Below, one piece after another: positions 33,404 through 43,319 of a DNA stretch of 49,650 nucleotides (its first letter is position 1; the number at the start of each line of letters is the position of its first letter). The translations under genes were made by a program, and so were the position numbers. The notes beneath the pieces are model-generated. The model searched no databases. It saw only the letters and a program-made list of their open reading frames with translations, and was not told the origin of the DNA. This DNA is from Acidobacteriota bacterium (GTDB taxonomy: Bacteria; Acidobacteriota; Terriglobia; Terriglobales; Acidobacteriaceae), in assembly GCA_021800255.1 (NCBI GenBank), contig JAJYZC010000018.1, forward strand, positions 1-49,650, written 5' to 3'.

Positions 33404-34984
33404 ATGTCTTACGCCGCCCCCAGTACGCTCGTTCCTCCCGCCCCACCTTCGGGGGCGCCCCGACTGCGTTTGCCCAAGCTCTGCGCGGCCGTGCAAGGGG
33501 CCACGCCGGCAGAGCTGTTCGAGCGCGCTGGGGATGCTCTAAACGACGTAAAATTCATTGAGTTACGCCTCGACGCACTGGCCAATCCGGCCGCCGCGCT
33601 GCCCCCGCTCAAGGCCTTCCTTGCCCAGCGCCGTGAGGTCACAGCCATCGCCACCTGCCGCCGCAAGCCCTTTGGCGGCAACTTCACCGGCTCCTTGAAT
33701 TCGGAGCTCGATCTGCTCCTCAAAGCCGCCGAAGCCGGCTGCCGGATCGTCGATCTCGAGGTCGAGTCGGCCGAGCAAGCCACCCGTCCGCAACTGGCCA
33801 GGTTCCGCGCCGCACTTCACGCCGCAGGCGCGGCCCTCCTGGTCAGCTTCCACGACTTCACGCGCACCAAGGGCTTAGACCAGGCTGCCAGCCGCATCGA
33901 AGCCTTTCAGCCGGATTTTGTCAAGGTCGTTTCCACGGCCCGCACCCTGGCCGACAACCTCGCCGTCCTGCGCCTCATTGAAGACCGCTCGCTCTCCGCG
34001 CACGTGGTGGGCATCGCTATGGGCGAGGAGGGACTGGTCAGCCGCGTCCTCGGTCCGCGCGCTGGCGCGGCCTTCACCTTCGCTTCTTCGGGCGACGGCC
34101 CCGGCCTCGAAACCGCTCCCGGCCAGGTCTCCGCCCGCACCCTCCTCGACCTCTACCGCGTCGACCAGCTCGATCAGGCCACGCGCATCTTCGGCGTGGC
34201 CGGCAATCCCATTGCCCACTCCCTCTCGCCGCTCATGCACGCCGCTGCCTTCCGCCGCGAGAACGTCAACGCTGTCCTGCTCCCCCTCAAGGTCAAGGCC
34301 CTCGCCGACCTGCTTACCCTCGTCCGCGAGCTGCCCGTGAGCGGCGTAGCCGTCACTATGCCCCTCAAGCGCGAGGTTCTGCCCCACCTAGCCAACATGG
34401 ATCCTCTAACCGCGCGCATTGGCGCCTGCAACACGCTGCGCACCGGCGCCGACGGCAAGCTCTACGGCTTCAATACCGACGTTGCCGGCGTCGTGCGCCC
34501 CCTCGAAAAGCGCCTCAAGCTTCAGGGAGCGCGCATTCTCGTCCTGGGCGCCGGCGGAGCAGGCCGCGCTGCCGTCTTCGGCCTCGTTGAGCGGGGTGCT
34601 GAGGTCTTCGTCGTCAACCGCACTCATCAGACCGCCGTCGCCCTCGCCCGCAAGGCTCACGCCAAGGTCCTCAAGCAGGAACTTCTCGCCAAGAGCCGCT
34701 TTGACGCCATCGTCAACACCACCCCCTGCGGCATGGCCGGATTCAAGACCGCCATGCCCATCAAGGAAAACGAACTCAATGCCGGGGTGGTTTTCGATAT
34801 GGTTTACAACCCCCTGGAAACCCCGCTCCTCAAGCTCGCTCGCGAGCGCGGCCTAGCCGTCATCGGCGGCCTGGAGATGTTCATCCAGCAGGGCGCGCGC
34901 CAATTCGAAATCTGGACCGGCAAGCCCGCCCCAGAGTCCGAAATGTTCCGCGTCGTCGAGCTTGCTCTGCGCCGCCGGGGCTGA
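33404..34984 (+). CDS. aroDE: Bifunctional 3-dehydroquinate dehydratase/shikimate dehydrogenase
   Basis: A fusion of two consecutive steps of the shikimate pathway. Residues about 22-255 are a type I dehydroquinase: KFIELRLDAL, with catalytic H150 (LLVSFHDF) and Schiff-base K174 (DFVKVVST). Residues about 260-526 are shikimate dehydrogenase: FGVAGNPIAHSLSPLMHAAA, catalytic K322 (VAVTMPLKR) and the NADP site GAGGAGRAA near 382. The bacterial norm is two separate genes; this fusion resembles plant and some acidobacterial or planctomycete enzymes and may channel dehydroshikimate. Start uncertain: ATG at 33404 (AAAGG upstream), ATG at 33386 or TTG at 33359. Confidence 0.92.
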   Translation: MSYAAPSTLVPPAPPSGAPRLRLPKLCAAVQGATPAELFERAGDALNDVKFIELRLDALANPAAALPPLKAFLAQRREVTAIATCRRKPFGGNFTGSLNSELDLLLKAAEAGCRIVDLEVESAEQATRPQLARFRAALHAAGAALLVSFHDFTRTKGLDQAASRIEAFQPDFVKVVSTARTLADNLAVLRLIEDRSLSAHVVGIAMGEEGLVSRVLGPRAGAAFTFASSGDGPGLETAPGQVSARTLLDLYRVDQLDQATRIFGVAGNPIAHSLSPLMHAAAFRRENVNAVLLPLKVKALADLLTLVRELPVSGVAVTMPLKREVLPHLANMDPLTARIGACNTLRTGADGKLYGFNTDVAGVVRPLEKRLKLQGARILVLGAGGAGRAAVFGLVERGAEVFVVNRTHQTAVALARKAHAKVLKQELLAKSRFDAIVNTTPCGMAGFKTAMPIKENELNAGVVFDMVYNPLETPLLKLARERGLAVIGGLEMFIQQGARQFEIWTGKPAPESEMFRVVELALRRRG

Positions 34985-35214
34985 ACCCCCAAGGCAACCG
35001 GAAGAAGGAAATCTTTGCCCCCTCCATGTATTCGCCGCCCCAATGGTTGCATCAAAGCGCCGGCTCCCTCCGATGAGCAGACTGGCTGCCGCTAGATGGC
35101 CGTCGATCTCAGGAGAAGGAGCCGGGCATGGCAAGGATTGGCTGCGATTTTCATCGTATCTTCAGCGTTTTTGTAGCTTTTTAGGTTTTCTTTGGACGTC
35201 TTGGAATCCAGAAA

Positions 35215-35292
<78 letters not shown>

Positions 35293-35419
35293 AGCTAAAA
35301 ACCCGACTAAGGAGCCTCGAACAGTTTAAAACGGCTGTGGGATAGAAGCCAAATCGAGGCCGCTTGCACGGCCTTGCGCCGGTTAGAGCAGCACCAGCAG
35401 AGATTTCCGGGAAGAACGG

Positions 35420-35451
35420 GGCGCACGGCCAGGTTCGATTCCGGGTGCGCC
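35420..35451 (+). other. tRNA-like foldback scrap
   Basis: GGCGCAC (35420-35426) and GTGCGCC (35445-35451) form a 7-bp stem around AGGTTCGATTCC, a sequence like a T-arm. It looks like an acceptor stem closed directly on a T-arm, perhaps the remains of a second tRNA. No D or anticodon arm can be fitted convincingly. Confidence 0.3.
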
Positions 35452-35536
35452 GCCTTTCTGGCTCCTAATTCACCGCTTTGATTGATCGAGGGACCACCGC
35501 CAGTTATCTTGAGGTGTAGATGCATCCCAGGCGGTC

Positions 35537-36505
35537 ATGCGCATAAGAACCAGATCGATGCGGCACGCAGGCGAGCTCCCCGGCGAGGGAGAGGCCGCGT
35601 CGCGTCCTGGGCTTGGGCCGGGCGGCGCCGATCTGGGCGGGGGCGGGACGGTTGCCAAAGGATTGAACGGCATGGGCTTCGGATCGCCGCAGGCCGGCCA
35701 CGGGGCGCCTGAGAAAGAAATGGGGGGCGCGCCCGGGCCGGAGGATGGGCTGAGGCCGGCGGAAAATGAAGACCCCGGCTCTGAAGTTCGCTCAGAGCCG
35801 CAACCTTCCGCCGCCGACGGGGTTCCAGAGGATATGGCAACCATGGTCCTGGAGAAGCCGGCCCTGGGTGTGATTCCGGCATTGCGGCCGGAGACGATGC
35901 CGGGGCCAGGCGCGGGGTTGCGGGACGAATCGGGCGCTATGAGCGACGCGGCCGTCATGCTGCGCGTAGCCGCCGGGGACGAGGCCAGCTTCAATTACCT
36001 GGTGGAGAAGTACCACCGGGCTATGATTCATTTTTTCTACCGGATGGTACACAACCAGGCGGTTGCCGAAGATCTGGCGCAGGAGGTGTTCCTGCGCGTT
36101 TATCGCGCCAGGACGAACTATCGGGCCGGGGCCAGGTTCACCACCTGGCTTTACCGGATCGCAACCAACCTGGCGTTGAACTATGCACGCGACACGCGCC
36201 ATGAGCAGGCCGCGCAGACGGTTTATCTGGATGCGCCGGATGAGGAGACCGGCACGACCCCGGACGTGGCCGATGAGGAGCCTTCGGCCGAGCAGCGGAT
36301 GTTACGCGAGGAACGCATGAGCGCCATTCGCAGTTACGTGATGGCCCTGCCCGAGCGGCAGCGGGCGGCGGTGCTGATGCACAAGTACGAGGGGATGGAC
36401 TACCGGCAGATCGGGGAGGTGCTCAAACTGAGCGAGTCGGCGACCAAGTCACTGCTCTTCCGCGCCTACCAGACCTTGCGCGGCAAATTGAAGGATTTTG
36501 TGTGA
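35537..36505 (+). CDS. ECF-type RNA polymerase sigma factor with long N-terminal extension
   Basis: The sigma part starts near residue 135 (MSDAAVMLRVAAGDEASFNY). Region 2 contains AEDLAQEVFLRVYRARTNYR and FTTWLYRIATNLALNYARD; region 4 contains ALPERQRAAVLMHKYEGMDY and LKLSESATKSLLFRAYQTLR. The first 130 residues are Gly/Pro/Glu-rich and low in complexity, unlike most ECF factors (about 180-200 residues). The start may therefore lie within the frame, for example the ATG at 35834 or 35939. The ATG at 35537 has GGCGG before it. The stop overlaps the anti-sigma gene start by four bases (GTGA), implying coupled translation. It may recognise the GGAAC-type promoter before tonB, but this is untested. 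Confidence 0.85.
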   Translation: MRIRTRSMRHAGELPGEGEAASRPGLGPGGADLGGGGTVAKGLNGMGFGSPQAGHGAPEKEMGGAPGPEDGLRPAENEDPGSEVRSEPQPSAADGVPEDMATMVLEKPALGVIPALRPETMPGPGAGLRDESGAMSDAAVMLRVAAGDEASFNYLVEKYHRAMIHFFYRMVHNQAVAEDLAQEVFLRVYRARTNYRAGARFTTWLYRIATNLALNYARDTRHEQAAQTVYLDAPDEETGTTPDVADEEPSAEQRMLREERMSAIRSYVMALPERQRAAVLMHKYEGMDYRQIGEVLKLSESATKSLLFRAYQTLRGKLKDFV

Positions 36506-37062
36506 GTCAAAATAAGCCGGGAACGACAACGGCGGAAAACGGGGTGAAACCAATGAAACAGGGGAAGGCAAATTGCACCGGGAGGGGATCGAAGCTGGCG
36601 GAACTGCTGCTCGATCCCGTCAAGGCTTCAGCCAAGGTTCGTGCGCATGTTGAGGGGTGTGAGCGCTGCCAAAAGGATCTGGCGGAGTTGCAGGCGACAA
36701 TCGGCGCACTGGATACATGGCAGGCTCCGGAGCCGAGCCCTTACTTTATGACGCGGATGAATGCCCGCCTGCGGGAAGAGCGGGAGGCGGAGCCGGCGGG
36801 ATGGCTGGGAAGCCGGATAGCGCGGCTGCGGGCGGGATTCGCGTACGGGCCGCAGACGCATCTGCGCCCGCTGGCGGCGATGGCGCTCACCTGCGTGCTG
36901 TTGGTGGGCGGCGGAGCCTATTTGGGCGTCACAGACTGGAACCAGCCCGCCCAGCCGGCAGGCCAGGCGGCCGTCGTACACGATTTGCAGATTCTCCAAA
37001 ACAACGCCCAAGTGCTGAATCAGTTGGAATCCTTGTCCAGCAACGGCAGCACAAACGACTAG
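36502..37062 (+). CDS. Zinc-binding anti-sigma factor, single-pass membrane
   Basis: A 186-residue protein, GTG start overlapping the sigma stop. The anti-sigma zinc motif H-x3-C-x2-C is at H49, C53 and C56 (HVEGCERCQKDL). One membrane helix (about 123-145, LAAMALTCVLLVGGGAYLGV) is followed by a short Gln/Asn-rich periplasmic tail. It should hold the upstream sigma factor at the membrane until a signal releases it. The trigger cannot be deduced. Confidence 0.85.
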   Translation: MSQNKPGTTTAENGVKPMKQGKANCTGRGSKLAELLLDPVKASAKVRAHVEGCERCQKDLAELQATIGALDTWQAPEPSPYFMTRMNARLREEREAEPAGWLGSRIARLRAGFAYGPQTHLRPLAAMALTCVLLVGGGAYLGVTDWNQPAQPAGQAAVVHDLQILQNNAQVLNQLESLSSNGSTND

Positions 37063-37191
37063 CGCCATGTCTTCGTGATTCGGCGCTCATTTTTGGCTGG
37101 GCGTGGCTCTGGAGATCCACGCGACGCCAGGTCAGCAGACCGGCGCTCCACCCATCAGGCAACCGCTATAGATACGGGGCGGGAGAACATT

Positions 37192-37977
37192 GTGACTTGG
37201 GCATCGAGGGCCGTAGGAATGCGCGCGGCGGCTTTGGCTGCGGCGGTCCTGGTGGTGTTTTTGCCCGCCGCCTGGATGCGAGGTCAGCACGGCGGAGGGC
37301 GCGCGGCGCCTCGCGCGCATGAGCAGAACCGGCCTCCAAACCAGTCCCAGCCCAGCCGGCAATCGCAAGGCGCGGAAAAGGGGAATGCCGGTCAACGCCC
37401 CTACGGTCCGCCTTCCGGCGCTCGGCGCGGTTTCCTCGGACCTGGGTTCCGGCCCGCCTATCCCGGTCCCGCCAACGGCCGTAATCCATCTTCCGGTTCT
37501 CCCGTTCCCCCTTATTACAATCCCCGTTATGCTCCTCCAGGGCATCTGGAAGACTGGGTGAACAGGCATCACAATCTGCCCTTCCGCGAACAGGAGCAGC
37601 TACTGCGCGGCGACCCCAGTTTCAAACACCTGCCGCCCGCCAATCAGCAGCGGCTGTTGCGCCAGTTACAGAATGTGGACCAGATGTCCCCTCAGATGCG
37701 GGAGTGGCGCTTGGCGCGCGTCGAGGCCATCGAGCACTTGTCGCCCCAGGCGCGCCAGCGGCTGGCGATGTCGAGCCGCAATTTCGCCCATCTGCCGCCG
37801 GCCCGGCGGGCGCTGGTGAAGCGCGCGTTTCAGCAGTTGCGCCTGGTTCCTGTCGGCGAGCGCCAGACAGAGCTCAATTCGGCCCGCTACCGGGGCCTTT
37901 TTACCCCGGAGGAACGGCAAATTCTCTCCAATTTTCTCAGCGTCGAGCCCTACATGCCGCCTGCCCAAAGCCGGTGA
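37192..37977 (+). CDS. DUF3106-domain exported protein
   Basis: A 261-residue protein. A signal peptide (MRAAALAAAVLVVFLPAAW region) is followed by a long Pro/Gly/Asn/Gln-rich linker, then helical repeats typical of DUF3106: LPPANQQRLLRQLQNVDQMS, LSPQARQRLAMSSRN and FAHLPPARRALVKRAFQQLR. The frame runs to 37075, but the GTG at 37192 has GGGAGA six bases upstream and gives a proper signal peptide. It follows the anti-sigma gene by 129 bases and may be a regulon member or envelope sensor. The function of DUF3106 is unknown to me. Confidence 0.75.
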   Translation: MTWASRAVGMRAAALAAAVLVVFLPAAWMRGQHGGGRAAPRAHEQNRPPNQSQPSRQSQGAEKGNAGQRPYGPPSGARRGFLGPGFRPAYPGPANGRNPSSGSPVPPYYNPRYAPPGHLEDWVNRHHNLPFREQEQLLRGDPSFKHLPPANQQRLLRQLQNVDQMSPQMREWRLARVEAIEHLSPQARQRLAMSSRNFAHLPPARRALVKRAFQQLRLVPVGERQTELNSARYRGLFTPEERQILSNFLSVEPYMPPAQSR

Positions 37978-38077
37978 TCCCGCATCGCGGGAGCCGCAAC
38001 CCCTCGCGGGTGAGCCTCTTTATTCCTTTGCCGCCAGAGCCGGCGATCATGCAGGAGCCGTGTGGTACATTGGCGCC

Positions 38078-39019
38078 ATGATCTTGAGAGTCTTGGCCAT
38101 GGCCGCGGTGCTGATGGCCGCCGCGCAAGCGCCTGCGCCTACGGCAGCCAAAACCGCCAGCAGTCCGGGCGTGCATCCTCACAGTGCGCCGGCCGCCGCG
38201 GGGCCAGCGGGTTCTTCCGCTGCCGCACCGCCTGCGGCTTCGGCTCCTGCCGCCGCGGCTGCCGCAGTCAACCCGGCCGAACGCACTGACTGCTATGGCG
38301 GCAACTGTAATTTTCCATCGCCGCACATCTCCATCGCCACGCCCGCGCCCGCGCCGTCGCCGTGGCCGTTGCAGGACCGGATTGCCTGGGGCGCGAATGT
38401 GCTCCTGGCGATCATGGCTTATGTGGGCATCATGCTGGCGATTTCAATGCTGCGCAAGATCGAGCGCCAGACGCGCTATGCAGAAGCGGCGGCGCAGGCC
38501 GCGGCTGAAAGCGCGCAGGCGGCTCTGCTGCACGCGCAGGCCATTGCGCGCGCGGAACGGCCATGGATTCTGGTTTCGGCTGAGCCGTCGCGGACGGTCG
38601 AAAACGGCTTTGTGGTGGTGGCGACGAATCGCGGCCGCAGCCCGGCCAGGATTGAGTCGCTCGAAGACGCGATCACCAGCGCGGCCGATGAGGAGCATCT
38701 GCCCGGCGTGCCGGAGTACGCCAAGCCCGAGCTTCCGGCGCCGGTGAGCCCCATCATTCTGCTGCCTGGAGAATCCACGCGCATCAAATTCTTCCGCCGG
38801 GACGACGTGAGGGGGTTCTGCGGCACCGAGGAGAAATTCAAGCAGGTGGAAGACTGGGAAGAGAAGGTCTTTCTCTACGGAAGAATCTCCTATGTGGATT
38901 TCGCCGCTCCGGACGATGCGCACACGCACGAAACTCTGTGGTGCTGCTGGTACATTCACGGACGGCAGAAGAGCGGAATGGTGATGGCCGGTACGCCTGC
39001 GTATAACAAGCACACCTGA
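38078..39019 (+). CDS. Single-pass membrane protein of unknown function
   Basis: A 313-residue protein. An N-terminal hydrophobic start (MILRVLAMAAVLMAAAQAPA) looks like a signal sequence. An Ala/Pro-rich stretch follows, then a membrane helix (ANVLLAIMAYVGIMLAISML), an Ala/Gln-rich helix likely to coil (AEAAAQAAAESAQAALLHAQ) and a C-terminal beta-type domain starting RAERPWILVSAE. I have seen the last block in acidobacterial hypothetical proteins. ATG 38078 is chosen for the signal; a GTG at 38060 is possible. It converges on the NtrC-type gene. Confidence 0.65.
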   Translation: MILRVLAMAAVLMAAAQAPAPTAAKTASSPGVHPHSAPAAAGPAGSSAAAPPAASAPAAAAAAVNPAERTDCYGGNCNFPSPHISIATPAPAPSPWPLQDRIAWGANVLLAIMAYVGIMLAISMLRKIERQTRYAEAAAQAAAESAQAALLHAQAIARAERPWILVSAEPSRTVENGFVVVATNRGRSPARIESLEDAITSAADEEHLPGVPEYAKPELPAPVSPIILLPGESTRIKFFRRDDVRGFCGTEEKFKQVEDWEEKVFLYGRISYVDFAAPDDAHTHETLWCCWYIHGRQKSGMVMAGTPAYNKHT

Positions 39020-39088
39020 TGCGGCCTGACAGGTGGAGCGGGAGGCGCGGTAAAGTGCGGAGCGCGGCGCCAAGCCGGCCGCGGCCGT

Positions 39089-40531
39089 TCAAGCCGTGGC
39101 CGACTCGCGGAGCGGCTCTTCGCTAAAGGCCGCCTCGGAGCCGGCGAGGCGGATGAGGCGGTGGAGATAGGCGCGGGAGATGCACAGGCTGCGCGCGGCC
39201 AAAGTCTTGTTGCCGTTGTTCTCGCGCACAGCCTTAACGGCGAGCCGGACCTTATAGTCTTGCAACTGGCGCTCGAAGGAATTGGCGGGCTGGTAATCGC
39301 CGATGTCCACTACATCCTCAAAACCTGACGCCTCGTCTTCCTGGGAGTTGAGGCTGAGGTCTTCGGCGCGAACGGTTGAGCCGGGGGCGAGGATGATGGC
39401 GCGCTGCATCACGTTCTCGAGCTCGCGCACGTTGCCGGGCCAGGAGTAGCCCTGCAGCACTTCCATGGCTTGGGGTTCGATGCTGTCGATGGGCTTTTGG
39501 AAAACTTGCGAGTAGTGGCGCAGGAAGTGGCGGGCAATCAAGGGAATGTCTTCAGGGCGATCCTGGAGCGCGGGCGACTCGATGCGCATGACGTTGATGC
39601 GGTAATAGAGGTCCTGGCGGAACTTGCCTTCCGCGACCAGCTTGGCCAGATCCTGGTGGGTGGCGAAGATGAGGCGCGCGCGCAGGGGAATCAGGCGATT
39701 GCTGCCCAGGCGGCTGAACTCCATCTGCTGCAAGACGCGCAGCAGCTTGACCTGCGTGAAGAGGCTCAGGTCGCCGATCTCGTCGAGAAACAGAGTGCCG
39801 TCGCCGGCCTGCTCAAAGTAGCCTTCGCGGGCGCCCACGGTTCCGGTAAAAGCGCCTTTTTCATGCCCGAAGAGCTCGGACTCGATGAGCGTTTCAGGAA
39901 TGGCGCCGCAGGAGACCGCGACAAAGGGCTTGCTGGCGCGGGAACCCAGATTATGGATCGCGCGGGCGATCAATTCTTTCCCCGTTCCGCTCTCCCCGGT
40001 CACCAGCACCGCGGCGTTCAGATTGGTTACGCTGCGCACTAACTGATAAACGCGCTGCATCTGCGGGCTGGAGCCGATGATGTGGTCGCAATGGCCAGAC
40101 TCCTCCATGCGCTGCTGGGCTGTGTGCAGTTGCTGTTTCAGCGAGGAGTTTTCATAAGCCCGGCTGAGCATGGTCTTCAGGTCGCGGATCGAAGGCGGGC
40201 GGCGGCAATAACCGAAGGCGCCGGAGCGGACCAGCTCGAATGCTGTAGAGCGCAGGCTGTCGTCGGCCATCAGTATGGCCGGGACATTGGATGCGATCAG
40301 GCGCTGGGAGCAGGCAATACGCTCCTGAAGAGAATCGCGATGCGGGGTGAGGTCCAGAATCATGACGTCGCAGCCGGCGGCCGCGATCAGGGTGTCCATG
40401 CCCTCCCCATCTGACCCGAGCAGAACTTTGAAGTCCTTCCCCAAAACCGAGGAAAGCAGAGGTTGCAAGGTGCGATCTTCCGAGTAAAGTCCGATCTTCA
40501 TCATGAGTGTGCGCGCATCCTTCCGCTGCAT
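39089..40531 (-). CDS. Sigma-54-dependent NtrC-family response regulator
   Basis: A 480-residue three-domain activator. A receiver-like domain occupies about 11-125 with probable phospho-acceptor D60 ([12 protein letters not shown]). The AAA+ domain spans about 150-390: Walker A GESGTGKE (179-186), the sigma-54 contact loop GAFTGT (226-231, last residue Thr instead of Ala) and Walker [11 protein letters not shown]. The Fis-type HTH near the C-terminus includes [20 protein letters not shown]. It should open sigma-54 promoters on phosphorylation. No histidine kinase is adjacent. The ATG at 40531 has AGAGG at good spacing; ATGs at 40504 and 40501 are alternatives. It is divergent from the tad genes at 41.4 kb, which it may control. 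Confidence 0.9.
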   Translation of the reverse strand: MQRKDARTLMMKIGLYSEDRTLQPLLSSVLGKDFKVLLGSDGEGMDTLIAAAGCDVMILDLTPHRDSLQERIACSQRLIASNVPAILMADDSLRSTAFELVRSGAFGYCRRPPSIRDLKTMLSRAYENSSLKQQLHTAQQRMEESGHCDHIIGSSPQMQRVYQLVRSVTNLNAAVLVTGESGTGKELIARAIHNLGSRASKPFVAVSCGAIPETLIESELFGHEKGAFTGTVGAREGYFEQAGDGTLFLDEIGDLSLFTQVKLLRVLQQMEFSRLGSNRLIPLRARLIFATHQDLAKLVAEGKFRQDLYYRINVMRIESPALQDRPEDIPLIARHFLRHYSQVFQKPIDSIEPQAMEVLQGYSWPGNVRELENVMQRAIILAPGSTVRAEDLSLNSQEDEASGFEDVVDIGDYQPANSFERQLQDYKVRLAVKAVRENNGNKTLAARSLCISRAYLHRLIRLAGSEAAFSEEPLRESATA

Positions 40532-41433
40532 TCGCCCCTCTCGAAATGGAGGCTCGTCCGCGGCGTAACCTTATGATCCTGAAATACCTGTAGAGGAGCC
40601 AATTCCTGTTTAGTGTTAGAGGAGTGGAACATTGGTGACACACGATCGGGGAAGACCGGTACCGAGGCTTGGCACGCGGCGTGCGTAGAGCGGGGACCAA
40701 GCGCAGGCTGCGCTGGATTTGGACTGCTGGAACCGGGCATAGTACAAGACAACGATTGTCTTCGAGGCGGTGTGGAATATCGGCCGTCACTATCCATAAC
40801 AAATCTCTTTTCAAAGACTTATCAACGATTTTTCGGTGCTAGGATTGTTCTCCCAGGCCCTCTAACGTGACAATCGCCATATCGGCGGGGCCAGGCACTT
40901 CTGTAATCTGCCTGATAATCTTTGGTACCACAATAACACTCGTAAGTAATCGATTAAACATTACGATAGGCTTATCTCCTATGGTAACGTGAGACTCCCC
41001 CCTATACGAACTCCTTGGTGAAGGATGACAGGCGGAGGGCCAAGGTGTGGTTGCTATGGCATTTTCGGAACAGGTTAGACCGGAACCGCTCCTGCTGAGT
41101 GGATTTTCCTCAAGAAAATCCACTTTCGCGGCTCTCAGTCGCTCAAAGTATTTCCGAAAATGCGGTAAGAGCCGTGTTTTCTCCTAAATCCGGGTCGCAT
41201 GGCAAGCGCGGTAGGCCGTTTTCGCGGTGCATTCCTTCGCGCGCCAGGCGCTGGCAGCCGCATGTAAACGCTCCAAAGCACGTTACGGTCCAGAGCGTAA
41301 ACAGGCGGCTACACTTGCCGGGTTGCAGACGGTAACTATCTGAATTCAAGCCACCTAGATGATGGCGATTTTGGCTGGACAATTGCACGAGCAGAGGTGT
41401 TCCCTGGTCGTTAAGGGGGATAGGGAGATGGGG
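40532..41433. other. Long AT-richer intergenic region before the tad genes
   Basis: About 900 bases without a well-supported gene. It contains the foldback repeat at 41059-41163. On the minus strand, an AT-rich 40-codon frame (40839-40961, starting MFNRLLTSVIVVPKIIRQIT) has weak support: AGGAG lies too far upstream. No flp pilin gene was found here although its place would suit one. The base composition around 40790-41000 is less GC-rich than the flanking genes. Confidence 0.4.
41059..41163 (+). repeat. Foldback intergenic repeat, copy 2 (symmetric 105-base palindrome)
   Basis: Outer arms GCATTTTCGGAA (41059-41070) and TTCCGAAAATGC (41152-41163) are perfect inverted copies. Exactly 28 bases inward on each side lies the inner hairpin GTGGATTTTC (41099-41108), loop CTCAA, GAAAATCCAC (41114-41123). 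The core and right half match 11388-11462. Such symmetry suggests a non-autonomous mobile or REP-like element. Confidence 0.8.
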
Positions 41434-41934
41434 ATGCACGCCTTCGCATGGTGGCCGACCTCAATCGTAGTGGTCGCGGCGGCAGTCATGGATTTGCGCA
41501 GCCGGCGCATTCCCAACTGGCTGGTGCTTCCCTTTCTGGCAGCCGGAGTGGTTGTCCTCACCTGGCGCTATGGCTGGCACGGTCTGGAACAGAGCCTGGC
41601 GGGGGCGGCCTTGGGGTTGTTGACCTTCGGTGTTCTTTTCTGGATGGGAGGCATGGGGGCAGGAGACGTAAAGCTGTTTGCCGCCATTGGCGCCTGGATC
41701 GGCCCCGGCCAGTTGTTTCTGGCGCTGGTGCTGACTGGCTTGGCGGGCGGAGTAATGGTCCTCGGTTGGGCGGCGTGGGGAGGATTTCTGAAAGACCTAT
41801 TTGCGGGCACAGGCGATTTGATCTTCGGAGGCAAAAAACGGGAAGGCATGACGCTGAGCAATCCGCTGCGGCGCAAGCTGCCCTACGCTCCGGCCATCGC
41901 CATCGGAACCCTGATTTCATTCTTTGCACGTTGA
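41434..41934 (+). CDS. tadV: Prepilin peptidase of the Tad system (CpaA/TadV)
   Basis: A 166-residue aspartic membrane peptidase (family A24) that cleaves and prepares Flp prepilins and TadE/F pseudopilins. The two catalytic aspartates are in AAVMDLRSRRIPNWLVLPFL and in GMGAGDVKLFAAIG (GxGD motif). Four to five helices. The frame begins at 41359, but the ATG at 41434 has GGGAG six bases before it and starts MHAFAWWPTSIVVV. It lies 18 bases before tadZ. Confidence 0.9.
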   Translation: MHAFAWWPTSIVVVAAAVMDLRSRRIPNWLVLPFLAAGVVVLTWRYGWHGLEQSLAGAALGLLTFGVLFWMGGMGAGDVKLFAAIGAWIGPGQLFLALVLTGLAGGVMVLGWAAWGGFLKDLFAGTGDLIFGGKKREGMTLSNPLRRKLPYAPAIAIGTLISFFAR

Positions 41935-41952
41935 CAGACGGAGATAAAGGGA

Positions 41953-43266
41953 ATGTCGAGTTTACCAACCCACTACGAATACGAGGTCTCAGCGCAAGCC
42001 GGGCACGGCCAACTCGCAACCAGGAACGATGTTTTGGCCGCCAGTGCTTCCCCCGCGCTGGTAAACCCCTGCCCCGACGGGATCGGCGCCGAGGCGCTGT
42101 CCATCGCCGTGATCGGCCCCAACGAGAAGCAGCGTGTTTCGGCAGTTTCGGCGCTCGCCGGGTGTGCGGGCAACCAGGTGCGGGAGTTTCCCGCCTATCC
42201 GTCGGGGCTGGATGACGTACCGCGGCTGCTGGAGCAGCATTACGACGTGATCTTCATCGATATGGACAGCGATCCAGAGTTCGCGCTGGAGCTGGTAGAG
42301 AGCGTGTGCGCCGACGGGTCGGCGACCGTGATGGCATATTCGGAAACCCTCGACCGGGATATGCTGATACGCTGCATGCGCGCCGGCGCGCGTGAGTTTT
42401 TGACTCCGCCCTTCGAGCGGGAGGTAATGGCCGAAGCCCTGGTGCGGGCAGCGGCGCGGCGGCCCGTGACCAAAAACACGAAGAAAGCGGCGGGCCAATT
42501 GCTGGCGTTCATGGGCGCCAAGGGCGGCGCCGGCGTGACCACGTTAGCCACCAATTTTGCGGTCGCGCTGGCCCAGGAATCGAACCAGCGCACGCTGCTG
42601 ATCGATCTCGATCTGCCCCTGGGCGACGCGGCGCTGAACCTGGGCATCGTGCCGGAGTTCTCCGTCGTCGATGCCCTGCAAGCGGATATCCGGCTGGACG
42701 CCACATTTCTTTCCCAACTGCTCATCCAACACACTTCGCGGCTGTCCGTGCTGGCGGCGCCGGGAAGGTTTGTGCAGTTCGAGGCCGGCAGTGAGGCCAT
42801 CGACAGGCTGCTGAACGTGGCGCGCCAGGAGTTCGACAACGTAGTGGTGGATTTAGGGGCGCGGTTCGACTTTTCCGGATCGATGCTTTCCAAGGAAGCG
42901 ACGACGATTTTTTTGGTGACCCAGGCGGGAATTCCGGAGCTGCGCAACTCCAATCGCCTGATTGCGCAGTTTTTCTCCAATGGCGGGCCGAAGCTGGAGA
43001 TCGTGCTCAACCGCTATGAATCGCAGGCCATGGGCATCACCGAAGCGCATATCACTAAGGCGCTGACCAGGCCCGCGCAGTGGAAGATTCCCAACGATTA
43101 TCCTGCGGTGCGCAAGATGCAGGTGAACGCCACGCCGCTGGCGCTTTCCAATTCGCCTATCGCGAGGCTGATCCGGCAGATGGCGCACGCGGCGGCAGGC
43201 AAGACCGGCGCTGCCGGCAAGCCCCAGGCGCAGGTGAAGAAAAAGGGCTTTAGCCTGTTCAAATAA
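41953..43266 (+). CDS. tadZ: Pilus assembly ATPase-like protein CpaE/TadZ
   Basis: A 437-residue protein. Residues about 50-165 form a receiver-like domain ([31 protein letters not shown]). Residues about 180-400 are a MinD/ParA-type domain with deviant Walker A KGGAGVTT (190-197) and [15 protein letters not shown]. TadZ places the Tad machine at cell poles in studied bacteria. The receiver domain probably no longer accepts phosphate, as in relatives. AAAGGGA precedes the ATG. Confidence 0.9.
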   Translation: MSSLPTHYEYEVSAQAGHGQLATRNDVLAASASPALVNPCPDGIGAEALSIAVIGPNEKQRVSAVSALAGCAGNQVREFPAYPSGLDDVPRLLEQHYDVIFIDMDSDPEFALELVESVCADGSATVMAYSETLDRDMLIRCMRAGAREFLTPPFEREVMAEALVRAAARRPVTKNTKKAAGQLLAFMGAKGGAGVTTLATNFAVALAQESNQRTLLIDLDLPLGDAALNLGIVPEFSVVDALQADIRLDATFLSQLLIQHTSRLSVLAAPGRFVQFEAGSEAIDRLLNVARQEFDNVVVDLGARFDFSGSMLSKEATTIFLVTQAGIPELRNSNRLIAQFFSNGGPKLEIVLNRYESQAMGITEAHITKALTRPAQWKIPNDYPAVRKMQVNATPLALSNSPIARLIRQMAHAAAGKTGAAGKPQAQVKKKGFSLFK

Positions 43267-43319
43267 AAGCGCGCTGCCGATATGTGACTTATTCAATTTT
43301 GGGAATGGAAGGGAAAAAC

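Noticed and set aside
37979..38012. CCCGC/GCGGG hairpin after the DUF3106 gene
   Set aside because: Only five base pairs and no T-run; could be chance in this composition.
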